This document shows, piece by piece, positions 1-9,098 of a stretch of DNA of 17,169 nt. The notes beneath the pieces were generated by a model that was given only the letters and a program-made list of their open reading frames with translations, had not been told where the DNA came from and did not search any database. The stretch is taken from assembly GCF_000499385.1 (NCBI RefSeq), contig NW_013654638.1:1-17169 (forward strand). Direction: 5' to 3'. The DNA comes from Eimeria necatrix. Taxonomy: Eukaryota > Apicomplexa > Conoidasida > Eucoccidiorida > Eimeriidae. Position 1 is the stretch's first letter, and every line of letters starts with the position of its first letter. A program made the position numbers and the translations under genes.

Positions 1-200
1 CCGCTCGCGAGCGCCGCTGTGCCGGTGGCCTCCACAGCGGCGCTCGCGAGCGCCGCTGTGGAAGCCACCGGGGCTGCCCCCGGCTTGTCGGCCCCCCCGC
101 AGTGCTGCATGCGTTTCAAGTGCGCCTTTCGCAGCAGTTTCGGGGCTGCCAACTCCTCCGTCAAGTGACGCGTCGTGCAGTTCCGCGGCAATATGTCGTC
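1..200 (-). CDS. candidate third exon of alanine dehydrogenase (partial)
   Basis: After the exon 2 donor at 531, the minus strand runs through CTG/CAG arrays. At the end of a long CTG-sense array (242-202) stands a CTGCTGCAG acceptor. From base 200 a frame opens in the required phase 0, starting GAC GAC ATA TTG and staying open to base 1 (66 codons). It encodes a basic and then Ala-rich segment (ELAAPKLLRKAHLKRMQH near its start). This does not match the usual continuation of the enzyme. It would be a lineage-specific insert before the NAD-binding domain, or else it is not an exon at all. In GC-rich DNA an open frame of this length is weak evidence. Confidence 0.3.
22..71. repeat. 50-base near-perfect palindrome
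   Basis: Bases 31-62 form a perfect 32-base palindrome centred on CTCGCGAG. After one mismatched pair (C30/A63), the flanks continue to pair: 22-29 is the reverse complement of 64-71. Bases 2-21 are also repeated directly at 41-60. The element lies inside the proposed third exon of the alanine dehydrogenase gene, where it would encode an Ala-rich stretch. It could form a strong hairpin in RNA or a cruciform in DNA. Function unknown. Confidence 0.9.
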
Positions 201-202
201 CT

Positions 203-244
<42 letters not shown>

Positions 245-370
245 GCGGCGTTTCAGCGTGCGAGCTTGGAAGCAAAAGGGACGGGGAGTGTTTGCTGCGC
301 CTCGCTGGGCTCTGGCGAAACTAAGCGGCTCGAGCAGCAAAGGAGAAGTGCACTGTTTGCTGCTGGCGGG

Positions 371-403
<33 letters not shown>

Positions 404-470
404 GGCTGCTGCTGCGGCTTTCGCAGCTGCAAGCGCCGAACAAAAGCTGCGCAGCAGCAAACGCGAACAG

Positions 471-505
<35 letters not shown>

Positions 506-531
506 CCTGGAAAGGGAGGCTGGAGACTCAC
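201..531 (-). other. proposed intron 2 of ald, with three triplet arrays
   Basis: This 331-base stretch follows a strong GTGAGT donor. On the plus strand it holds a CAG array at 202-242, a CTG array at 370-402 with CGG interruptions, and a second CAG array at 473-503. Its length is not a multiple of three, and the frame coming from exon 2 reaches a stop at about 253, so read-through would truncate the enzyme. The acceptor end depends on the third exon being real. Confidence 0.5.
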
Positions 532-1265
532 GATGGCGCGAAGTCGAAGCAAGTCGTGGTGGAGGCCCTCGAAGACAGCCAGCCGGCCAGCCACTTCGGA
601 CTTGGGCTGCAGCAGCAGCAACTCCTCCACTGTCTCGTAGGCGAGGCAAACAGCTTCGCACTGCAGCATGGCTTGCGTGAGGCTGCGGCTGCGGGCGAAG
701 TGGAAGCAGCAGAAGACCACTTGGCCCGCGCGCAGCAGCAGGTACTCCTCCCGCTGCGGCTCCTTCACCTGGACGCAGCAGCCGCAGCTCAAAGTCCCTT
801 ATTTAGATAAAATAGCCTTTTTAGCTTCGAAAATTCGAAAAAAATCCAACAAAAACCCTCAAAATGAAGAAGATCGCCCCCCGCGCGCCGCCGGCGGCGT
901 GCGCGCGCGCTGCGCAGGTGTACGTACACCCCGCGGCTCGCGGCCGCGGCGGCGGAAAGCGGCGGAAAGCGGCTCGTTTTGAAGGAAAATGAAAATAAAA
1001 TAAATAAAATAGTTTATAAAATAGTTTATTTTTGAAAATAATTCACCTTTACCACGAAATCCGCGCGCGCAAAGACCTCAGCAGCGCCCTCCACCAACTC
1101 CGCCCCCGCCGCGCTGTACGCCGCGTCCGGCGCCCCCGCCAACTCGCCGGCCCCTTTTTGAATTATCACTTTATGTTTATTTCGGACAAGTTCGGCAGCC
1201 CCTGCGGGCAGGAGGCCCACTCTGCCTTCCTGGGGCTTGATTTCTTTGGGGCAGCCGACGATCAT
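532..1265 (-). CDS. ald: alanine dehydrogenase, 5' part (exons 1 and 2)
   Basis: Alanine dehydrogenase (EC 1.4.1.1) catalyses NAD-dependent interconversion of L-alanine with pyruvate and ammonia. Exon 1 is 1265-1047 (73 codons, starting MIVGCPKEIK). It ends at AAG|GTGAAT. Exon 2 is 768-532 (79 codons, starting VKEPQREEY). It is preceded by CCAG and ends at ATC|GTGAGT. Both introns are phase 0. Joining them restores the family's KVKEP motif and puts Arg15, Lys75 and His96 at the residue numbers of the well-studied bacterial enzyme. AYETV (116-120) and SEVAGRLAV (130-138) follow. The ATG at 1265 is the first in frame after an upstream stop. Only the N-terminal substrate-binding half is here; the Rossmann domain with its GGRG motif is not seen and must lie left of base 1. 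The related transhydrogenase alpha subunit shares this fold, but residue spacing favours alanine dehydrogenase. Targeting is not evident. Confidence 0.9.
769..1046 (-). other. intron 1 of ald
   Basis: This 278-base intron runs from AAG|GTGAAT to TGCGTCCAG|GTG on the minus strand. A stop codon follows within a few codons of the donor. The 5' part is A/T-rich; the middle is a very GC-rich island (about 880-975). The perfect 14-base palindrome GGTGTACGTACACC lies at 917-930, one of several similar elements in the window. Confidence 0.85.
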
Positions 1266-1316
1266 TTTGCTGCAGTTTGCTGCAGTTTGCTGCTGTTTGC
1301 TGCAGTCTTGCTGCAC
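1266..1316. repeat. 10-base tandem repeat directly upstream of the ald start codon
   Basis: On the plus strand the unit TTTGCTGCAG is repeated about four to five times with small changes (one copy has CTG for CAG, another TCTTG). It ends at the ATG of alanine dehydrogenase, so it lies in the 5' leader if 1265 is the true start. In the gene's orientation it reads CTGCAGCAAA. Confidence 0.8.
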
Positions 1317-2820
1317 TAGTAGTGGCCGCTGGGGCCTCGGGACGCAGGGCTTTGGTTTGATGAAGTTTGGAGAATTTCAAAAAGTGAAAAACGAACTTCA
1401 AATCTTTCTGAGACGCTGCAGCCCCCGGCCGCGCAGTGTGCTGACACTCGGAAGCCGCTGGCCGAGGTCACCGCTGCAGGGCCTCGCAGGGGCTCTCTCG
1501 GCAACTTTTTGCTTCTTTGAGTGGTGAAAAGCGCAGTTTAATTAATTAATTTGGTTAATTTGATTAATTTAATTAAATTAATCCATTAAATTCATTAATT
1601 CAACTAATTTGAGGAAAAGAAAGGCAAAAGAAAGCAGCTTCCCACTGCCGCGGGCTCCCGAGGAGGGCCGCGGCGGCGAACCAAACCCGAATTCGAGTTT
1701 GCTTCAGCTGCTGACTTCAAATGAAGAAAAATTCTTTTTAATTATTTAAAAATGTTTTCAATTTTGTTTTTCTTTTCTGCTTTTACTGCAGACGCAGCCG
1801 CGCCGAAGGCCGAGACAGCTGCGCGCGAGTCCGTCGATTGCCAAGCTCTGCAGTGTCTGCGAGCTAGCTTTCTCTGAACTTCGGCAAAACTAAACTAATT
1901 TTCCATTCTAATTTCGAATTTAAGTATATTTTGACAATATTTCTGAATATTTGAATGTTTAATATAAGCTTTTTCGTTCAGTTTGGCTGTGTTGGCTTCG
2001 TTTTGCATCTCTCGAGATCAGCAGGTTCGGGTGTATCTACTGCTCGGCCTCGGAGAGAAAGCAGTTCTTTTTTCAAGAGGAATTGCAAATATAACTCTGT
2101 AGATAAATAAATATTAAAAAATGCATAATTTAACTTTTCGAAATTCTCGAAAATTTCAACAAAGTGCGCAGATTCAAGTTTCTGAAATTCTTGCACACCG
2201 TTGGTGTTCCATTTGCTGTTCGAGGCCTCATCCAACAAGTTTATGCTTTTTGAGCTTCCTAGAATAAAAATTAATGATTTTTAAAATTAATTATTTATTT
2301 ATTTTGCATTTTTCTCCAATTTCTCTCTCTTTTCAAAAAATTATTTCTTGTAGTTCGCCTCTGTTGACTATTTGGACTTTTTACTGCTGCAAAAGCAGCT
2401 CAGCAACTGAAACAGAAGCCAAATGCCACTTCAACATGAATTTATCCTTTCACATTTTGTTGAACTTCAAATTGAAAAGACTTTCTTGTTGAACTTCAAA
2501 ATGAAAAAGATCTGCATTGAGTGGCTTCAACTTAATTTTCCAGTGTACAAACACCACAGAGTCATAGCTGGAAACATGAAGGCTTCAAAAGTCTTTATTA
2601 TTTAAATTAAATTCGAAACATGAAAGTTTTGAATTCAAAATCAAATTCAAAACTCCAAATGCTGCATTCTTTCTTTAAAGCAGTTCTAATTCAACACACG
2701 TGCTCGCTGAAGACTTCTAAAAGCTTTTTCGGCGAAGACAAAAAGGCTTTCAGAAAATCCATTTTTTCAAATAATGCACAAGAGGCTGGCCCTTTCATAT
2801 TAAAGGACTTCTTTGTTTTT
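1317..2820. other. intergenic, mostly AT-rich, no assignable gene
   Basis: A TTAAT/ATTAA-rich low-complexity tract lies at 1537-1612. A GC-rich island follows (1640-1700), then another at 1790-1870. The second is preceded by a plus-strand pyrimidine run ending in CTGCAG, and could be a short exon (about 28 codons to a stop at 1876-1878). I found no partner exon or known motif, so I do not call a gene. From 1880 to 2820 the DNA is A/T-rich with only short frames. Confidence 0.6.
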
Positions 2821-2827
2821 TTTTGAT

Positions 2828-3110
2828 AAAAGGCTCTTTTTGTTTTCCTTCAAACAAAATGATCTTTTAAAAAAAGGGCTTTTTTGTTGTCCTTTTATAC
2901 AAAAAGCTTTTCTTGTTGTCCTTTTAAAACAAAAGAATCCTTTAAATAAAAGGCTTTTTTGTTGTTCTCTTTGGCAAAAGGGTCTTTTAAATAAAAGGCT
3001 TCTTTGTTGTCCTTTTAAAACAAAAGGATCTTTTAAATAGGAGTCTTCTTTGTTGTTTTTTAGACAAAAGAATCTCTTTAAAAAAAGGACTTTTCTTGTG
3101 TTTTTAGACA
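2828..3110. repeat. degenerate tandem repeat, about 46-base unit
   Basis: The core AAAAGGCTTTTTTGTTG recurs with changes starting near 2828, 2872, 2901, 2948, 2993, 3036 and 3083. Spacings are mostly 43-48 bases, with one short interval of about 29. Between cores lies a conserved CCTTTTAAAACAAAAGGATC segment, itself a partial inverted repeat. Both strands show a frame of 75 to 117 codons through it, rich in Lys, Phe and Leu. That is the repeat read as protein, not evidence for a gene. Confidence 0.85.
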
Positions 3111-3270
3111 AACATTTATAATATAAAAATTGACATTTTTGGTTCTTAGACAAAAACTTTTTTCTTCTTTTGGCCTCGTTACTGCTTCTCGCAATAACTG
3201 ACTAAATGGCATTTGTTTTATTGCTTTATTTAATTTATTTAAAAATATAAAAAGAGTTACTTATTATTTG

Positions 3271-3272
<2 letters not shown>

Positions 3273-3317
<45 letters not shown>
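3273..3317. repeat. CTG triplet array
   Basis: An uninterrupted run of about 15 CTG units on the plus strand in A/T-rich surroundings. A palindromic GGTGTACGTACAC element stands about 40 bases downstream (3360-3372). Confidence 0.95.
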
Positions 3318-3422
3318 ATTATTCTGTTTTGCTTCGCAAGGGATTACAGCTGGAGCTGCGGTGTACGTACACAACAGAAAAGCAATTCATTATTTCTCTT
3401 GAGAAGTTCTTATTGGTTGTCT

Positions 3423-3532
3423 TGCTGCTGCTGCTGCTGCAGCTGCTGCAGCATATTGCTGCTGCTGCAGCAGCACTTTGCTGCTGCAGTTGCTGCAGCA
3501 TTTTGCTGCTGCTGCAGCAGCAGCTAGTTGGC
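3423..3532. repeat. mixed CTG/CAG block with inverted symmetry
   Basis: Short CTG and CAG runs alternate, joined at CTGCAG or CAGCTG and broken by TTTG or ATTTTG. Neighbouring CTG and CAG runs are reverse complements, so the block can fold into several alternative hairpins. No coding support. Confidence 0.85.
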
Positions 3533-3637
3533 ATTTTTGGTTTTCGTTCTTTGCCAAGAATTGCATTTATCTGCGAGGCCAGCTGCTATTCTATTCATTC
3601 TTTTTTCCTTTTTCGCCATTTAATATCTATTTCATTT

Positions 3638-3666
3638 ATTTATTTATTTATTTATTTATTTATTCA

Positions 3667-3697
<31 letters not shown>

Positions 3698-3900
3698 TTG
3701 CCTCTGTAGTTCTCCGGCCCAAGATGAAGCGCCACAGCCTCAGACAGCACCGGCAGCGAAGCGGCTCTGCGTGCAGAAAAGATAAAAATGACAAAACTGA
3801 AAAATAAAAAACATTTATTTATTTATTTATTTATTATTTATTTACTTATTATTATTTATTTATTATTTATTATTTATTTATTTATTTATTTAAGTTTTAT
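3638..3900. repeat. two TTTA tetranucleotide tracts around a GC-rich island
   Basis: TTTA repeats fill about 3638-3695 and 3808-3900, the second with ATTATT variants. Between them (3712-3800) is a GC-rich island of about 90 bases. On the minus strand it begins after TTTTCTGCACGCAG, a plausible acceptor, and stays open for about 26 codons to a TAA. It might be a lone terminal exon, but I found no partner exon. Confidence 0.85.
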
Positions 3901-4047
3901 TTATTTTATAAAAGACGGAACAAACGACAAATGTAACGCCGCCTCTTGAGGCAGGTCTTGGGCAAAAAACTCAAAAAAAATTCAAGAAGATGAAACACAA
4001 AGAACCATTTGATGAAGATGAAATCCGAATTTAAAATTAAAATTAAA

Positions 4048-4155
4048 ATTAAATAAAAGAAAAGAAAAGAACGGGAAAAAAAGAAGAAAAAGAAAAGAAA
4101 GAAAAGAAAGAAAAGAAAAGAAAAAAGGAGAAAAAAGAAAAGAAAGAAAAGCAAT
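4048..4155. repeat. polypurine (AAAG/GAAA) tract
   Basis: The plus strand is almost purely A and G for about 100 bases, mainly AAAAG units. Purine bias continues more weakly from 3960 to 4390. Such homopurine-homopyrimidine DNA can form triplexes. The Phe/Leu/Ser-rich minus-strand frames here come from the tract. Confidence 0.85.
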
Positions 4156-4496
4156 AGTTGCTTCACTGGGGTGTACAGACACCTGAGGACAGGAATCCAC
4201 TGGACTGGAAGTGGAAGGAAAAAGTGAATTTCATTTTTTAAAAAGAAAAGAAATTGGACTTTGGCAAATAAACGGACTTTCCGGAAAGTGCAGCAGCAAA
4301 GGCCTGGGCCAGCAGCGACAAAAGGAAAAAAGAAGAAGAAAGAGAAAGAGAAGAAAATAAACTTTCGTTTCGATTTAAAAAAAAAGAAATAACTTTGTGT
4401 TGAATGTTGGACAAAGTGAAGCAGCAAAGAGACAACAGCGAAGCCTGCGGGAACAAACAAAGCCGCTTCACTTTGCTGCTGCTGCGCGTTCAGTCG

Positions 4497-4644
4497 CAGC
4501 ACTGCAGCAGCAGCAGCAGCAGCAGCGCAGCAGCAGCAGCAGCACAGCAGCAGCAGCAGCAGAAAGAGCCGGCAAGTGGCGTACAGCAGCGGCGTTAGAA
4601 CCAAGAGCAGAGGAAGCAACTGCAGCAACAGCAGCAACAACACT

Positions 4645-4706
<62 letters not shown>

Positions 4707-4711
4707 GTCGT

Positions 4712-4790
<79 letters not shown>

Positions 4791-4933
4791 AATTGGCCGC
4801 AGCAGCGCACAGCGGCACAGCAGCAGCAATGATTGCAGCAGCTACAGCAGCAGCTGCCACAGCAGCAGCTACCACAGCAGCAGCTGCTGCAGCCGCAGCC
4901 GTCCCACAAGCAGCACGACCGCCTCAGCCGTCC

Positions 4934-4969
<36 letters not shown>

Positions 4970-4994
4970 GCAGCAGCAGCAGCAGCAGTCTCAC
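4497..4994. repeat. 500-base CAG-rich block
   Basis: CAG units dominate about 500 bases. Long pure runs lie near 4648-4703 and 4711-4787, broken by CAA, CTG and GC-rich variants. Five of the six frames stay open for 88 to 200 codons or more as poly-Ala, poly-Ser, poly-Gln, poly-Leu or poly-Cys. Openness in so many frames at once means no single frame is supported as coding. I see no conserved domain in the flanking non-repeat sequence. Confidence 0.95.
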
Positions 4995-5144
4995 AGTCAT
5001 GAGGTGGTGTTTAACAAATGGATTAGTTTTAATGATCTTTTTTTTCAAAATAAAAAAAGAAGAAAAGAAAGAAAACAAATTTACAAATCCTCCAAAACGC
5101 CCAAACAGCAAACCCAAAGAAGGGTGGGGGGGGAAAGCCTGAAA

Positions 5145-5145
5145 A

Positions 5146-5197
<52 letters not shown>

Positions 5198-5228
5198 AAA
5201 TAATAAATAAATAAATAAATAATAAATG
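5145..5228. repeat. AAAT tetranucleotide tract
   Basis: About 20 AAAT units on the plus strand with a few AATAAT variants. This is the same microsatellite class as the TTTA tracts at 3638-3900 but in the opposite orientation. Confidence 0.95.
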
Positions 5229-5305
5229 TTTTGTCAAAAAATAAATTAATTAGATAAAACAATTCACAAATGTGGAGGGAACTGCATAAATAAGTGCCAC
5301 AACAA

Positions 5306-5322
5306 ATGCATGCATGCATGCC
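5306..5322. promoter_or_regulatory. overlapping TGCATGCA motifs
   Basis: Bases 5307-5318 contain two overlapping copies of the palindrome TGCATGCA in a GCAT run. TGCATGC-type sites are known binding sites of ApiAP2 transcription factors in Plasmodium and recur in promoters of Toxoplasma and other apicomplexans. There is no firmly identified gene beside it, so a regulatory role is only a possibility. Confidence 0.3.
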
Positions 5323-5349
5323 TTTTATTTCGCAGAAGCAGATACAAAG

Positions 5350-5394
<45 letters not shown>

Positions 5395-5570
5395 CTGGTA
5401 TAGTTCCAGCAGCAGAAGCGGCGCGAGCCACAACGGCAGCAAGAGCAGCAGCAGCGCGACGAGACTAGAAGCAGCAACGGGATGGACAGCAGCAGCAGCA
5501 GCAGCAGCAGCAGTAACAGCAGCAGCAGCACTAGCAGCAGCAGCAGCACAAACAGCAGCAGCAGCAGCAG
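5350..5570. repeat. CAG arrays
   Basis: A pure run of about 14 CAG units lies at 5350-5392, followed by interrupted CAG runs with GCG, TAA and CTA variants at 5402-5572. On the minus strand this block would be the CTG-sense intron of the candidate exon at 5579-6402. Confidence 0.9.
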
Positions 5571-5578
5571 CAACGCTT

Positions 5579-5820
5579 ACCTGCATGGTGTCGGCGAGTG
5601 GCATTAAATAACAAGCAGCAGCAGCAGCTCGACAAACTTTGGAAACTTTTTCTTTTTCTTTTTCTTTTTTTATTTCTTCAAAATCATCTTCAGCAAAGTT
5701 GAGATAATCATTTGAGTTCAAGGGGGGCCCCTGGGGGCCCCCCCAGGCCCACAGCCGGCTGGGGGGCCCCTCTCTGGGGCCCTGCAGCGCCAAAACCTGA
5801 TTCCAGGGGCCCCTCGCAGC

Positions 5821-5862
<42 letters not shown>

Positions 5863-6402
5863 GGGCCCCCTGGGGGCCCCAGAGAGGCCTGGCAGCTCTG
5901 GGGGCCTCTGCAAATCCTTGAGTGCCACAAAATGACTTAAGGAGCTTCTATGGGGGCCCCCCCAGCGCCCCAGGGCCCCCAAAGCCGTGGGACCCCAGGG
6001 GGCCCCCCTGGGGGCCCCCCGGGGGGCCCCCCTGGGGGCCCCCCAAGTGGCTGAGTTGTGCTGCGGCGAGCTCTGCGCTGCTGCAGAAGGGGCAGCAGCA
6101 GCAGCTGACGCGGCAGCAGCAGCTGCTGCAGCAGGAAAGGCAAGGGACAGGAAGGAAATGGGGCCCCTAGGACCGCCGGGGGGCCCCCTATAGAGGCTGG
6201 GGGGCCCCAAATAGGGTACAGTTTGGGGGCCCCTATTGGCGGGCCTGCAGCTGCTGGACTCAGCAGCAAAACGCGAAGGAGCCTTTACAAAGAATGCTGC
6301 TGAAAAATGAGTTGAGAGGAAAATGGGAAAAGTTGAAAATGCAAAAACGAAGAAAAACGAGCCAAGCAGACGCCACCCCCCCAACCTTCCTTTTCTGCGC
6401 AT
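5579..6402 (-). CDS. weak candidate exon, unknown protein
   Basis: A minus-strand frame starts at ATG 6402 and is open to 5579, where CATGCAG|GTAAGC is a very good donor followed by a CTG-sense array. The first 45 residues include a hydrophobic stretch (residues about 13-38) that could act as a signal or anchor. The middle is Ala, Pro and Gly-rich, read from CAG arrays and GGGGCCCC repeats. Near the end is an acidic then basic non-repeat segment (NDYLNFAEDDFEEIKKEKEK). The acidic/Lys-rich part is also a plus-strand pyrimidine tract, so strand is ambiguous. No known domain is recognised. Confidence 0.25.
5722..6240. repeat. GGGGCCCC-rich block with embedded CTG and CAG arrays
   Basis: Runs of G4-6 followed by C3-7 recur many times, most densely at 5722-5785, 5860-5890, 5948-6045 and 6165-6235. 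CTG (5820-5861) and CAG/CTG (6090-6133) arrays are embedded. Each unit is self-complementary, so hairpins and four-stranded structures are possible on either strand. Similar CTGGGGCCCC pieces occur at 7050 and 7900. Confidence 0.9.
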
Positions 6403-7045
6403 GGTAGCATCCCTTTTTGTGGAAATAAATGTTTAAATGGCAAATAAAATCATTTGAAAAGCATTTGAAAACAGATCATGAGCGAAACCCGGCAAACATC
6501 CCAGCGCTGCTTCGGGTGTATGTACGTACACCCGAGAGGCGGCGCGGGAACACCCTCGAGTTCTTCGCCGCGGAAATGACTTTTTTTGTTTCCGTTTTTG
6601 AATTTAAATTGAAGTAATTAATTGAAAGATTTGGCATTTAATGCAAATAAAAGAAGTTCGCGGGAAAAGACTCACAAGCCCCAGCCCACTGGGCCCGCGG
6701 GAAGACACTCGGTTCGGCCGTGAGTGATTCACGCCGCATTTCCCCAACATTTATCCGCGCAACAGATTATTTATAATTTAAATTGAAAAGATAATTCAAT
6801 TAATTATTTATAAATTTAATTGAAAAGATAAATCAATTCATTTTCGCGTTTATTTGGCGCTTCAAGTCGGGCCAGATCATTTGCTGCGGCTTCCCTGTAT
6901 CTGCAGCCAGTCTCAGTTCAGTTTGCGCCCGTTTCGCCTCTAGCGTTTCATTTCATGAATTAATTATTTATTTTTTTTCATTTTAGGAATTAATTGTTCA
7001 TTTAAAAGTTCTATTTTGCACAAATAACTTTTCTAAACGAACAGG
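6403..7045. other. intergenic, alternating AT-rich and GC-rich patches
   Basis: Three GC-rich islands (about 6480-6580, 6655-6760 and 6845-6945) alternate with A/T-rich DNA containing a repeated AATTGAAAAGATAA element near 6780-6835. The first island carries an inverted repeat, TCGGGTGTA...TACACCCGA (6512-6535). Only one short frame of about 60 codons is present and I cannot link the islands into a gene. Confidence 0.5.
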
Positions 7046-7046
7046 C

Positions 7047-7356
<310 letters not shown>

Positions 7357-7528
7357 GTGAGTTGTCTGTTCCTAAACAACACTCCCAAATGCAAAACTCC
7401 ACTACAATTTGAAAACTTGGCCCACATTTTTATTTCTTTTTTCTTTTGATGATTTTCCACAAACGCCTCTTCGCTTCCACTGTTTACTCGAAGGACATAA
7501 GCAAGGCCGCCTTCGCGTGCCGAAAGTG

Positions 7529-7603
7529 CATATAATATATAATATATATAATATATACATATATATATATATTATATACATATATAATATATATAATATA
7601 TAC

Positions 7604-7648
<45 letters not shown>

Positions 7649-7654
7649 TATATG

Positions 7655-7690
<36 letters not shown>

Positions 7691-7877
7691 TGTATACATA
7701 TATATCTATATATATATACATTTATATGTATACATGTATATATATATGTCTATATATATATGTACGTATATAAGAATAAATATATATATATATATATAAG
7801 TATATATATATATATATGTTAAATATGTATATAATAATATAATATATATATATTATATATATATTATATATATATAA
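7529..7877. repeat. TA/TGTA dinucleotide array
   Basis: About 350 bases of alternating purine-pyrimidine TA with frequent TGTATA and TACATA variants and some ATAATATA. It gives long Tyr/Ile frames on both strands that carry no coding information. A shorter array of the same kind lies at 9641-9870, inside an intron of the U2AF gene. Confidence 0.95.
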
Positions 7878-8018
7878 ACAGCTGTAGAGAATATATGCAC
7901 TGGGGCCCCGCCTGCGGGGCTGCTGGGCCCCGCAGCGGGGAAGACTGGCTGGGGCCTCTGCAGCAAAGCAGCAAATGGAAATGAAGAGCAGCAGCAGCAA
8001 ATGAAATGCGGAGAAGCC

Positions 8019-8056
8019 AGTGGACCACTGCTGGACCACTGGTGGACCACTGGTCA
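8019..8056. repeat. short tandem repeat of GGACCACTG
   Basis: Three near-identical copies of the unit TGGACCACTG(C/G), at 12-base spacing, stand just before a CTG array. CCACTGG and CCAGTGG pieces make it partly palindromic. Confidence 0.8.
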
Positions 8057-8062
8057 CTGCAG

Positions 8063-8063
8063 G

Positions 8064-8105
<42 letters not shown>

Positions 8106-8465
8106 TGCCCCCCGCAGCCCCAGCAGAGATGTATATATATATGCTCTTGCACATTTGAGAGTCTTTATATATTTCTGTCTTTGGATTTATTTATCTTTTA
8201 TTTTTTATTTATTCTGTCTTTGACTCTCTTAGGCTTTATTGCACTAAGTGCTACTGCATACAACTCGCGCCTGCGTCCGCCGCTTCCTAACGCTGCTCTC
8301 CTGCTGCAGCTGCTGCTGCTGCTGCTGCTGCAGCAGCTGCTGCAGCAGCTGCAGCAGCTGCTGCGGCCGCGCCTGGCTTGTTGCGGCTGCAGCTTCGGTC
8401 GCAGCTCCGCTCCTGCTGCCGCCCCAGCAGCAGCCGCGGGCTCCCCGCAGCAGCAGCAGCAGCAG
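8063..8465. repeat. CTG/CAG arrays downstream of the U2AF gene
   Basis: A CTG run lies at 8063-8102. After A/T-rich DNA (8130-8260), mixed CTG/CAG palindromic runs fill 8305-8365, with GC-rich sequence and more CAG at 8445-8466. This is the 3' flank, and perhaps the 3' untranslated region, of the U2AF gene. No separate gene is supported. Confidence 0.8.
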
Positions 8466-8504
<39 letters not shown>

Positions 8505-8724
8505 CTCGCCGTTAAGCTCCTGCTTGAGGCTGTTGACAATGGCCGCGAGGGCGGGGGAGTGGAGGTAAGAGTGGCCTTTGAGGAAGTTCGGAGAAGGAGA
8601 AGAAAAGTCTCTTCGCAAAAATAATAATTCCGAATAATAATGAGCTTCCACCACTCGCCCGTTGAACTTGCGGCCGTTCAGCGCCTGCAGCAGCAGCCTC
8701 GCAGCAAACCCTTCTTCACAACGG

Positions 8725-8770
<46 letters not shown>

Positions 8771-8887
8771 GCGGCCGCAACAAGAGCAGCAGCAGCAGCA
8801 GCAGCAGCGACACACGCAGCAGCAGCACGCTGCAGCAACACGAGCAGCAGCAGCAGCAGCACGAGCAGCAGCAGCAGCAGCAGCTAC

Positions 8888-8930
<43 letters not shown>

Positions 8931-9063
8931 CACCTTTCTTGCGCTCGCCGAGGCCTCGCAGTCTATGAAGGCGACGTAGGCGTAGCCGACCATAGGGGGA
9001 AGGACTTTTGTCTTTCCTTGAATTGCATCCATCACCATTTGTTCAGTCACTTCGCTTTCCTCA

Positions 9064-9098
<35 letters not shown>

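Noticed and set aside
1790..1878. Short plus-strand exon-like GC island after CTTTTACTGCAG
   Set aside because: Only about 28 codons to a stop with no partner exon upstream.
2828..3110. CRISPR-like array
   Set aside because: The units are degenerate, spacers are not unique, and the DNA is clearly eukaryotic.
3906..4829. 307-codon minus-strand frame, mostly Leu and Phe
   Set aside because: It reads the CAG block and the polypurine tract in one frame; other frames are equally open and no non-repeat domain is present.
4397..5002. 201-codon plus-strand poly-Ala frame
   Set aside because: Driven by the CAG block; overlapping Gln and Ser frames are as long, and the 60 non-repeat residues match nothing I know.
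7409..7822. Tyr/Ile-rich frames on both strands
   Set aside because: Translation of a TA/TGTA microsatellite.
8198..8624. Long frames downstream of the U2AF stop on both strands
   Set aside because: They are Ser, Cys, Leu and Gln frames of CTG/CAG arrays; the U2AF exon 6 frame ends at a TAG at 8466.
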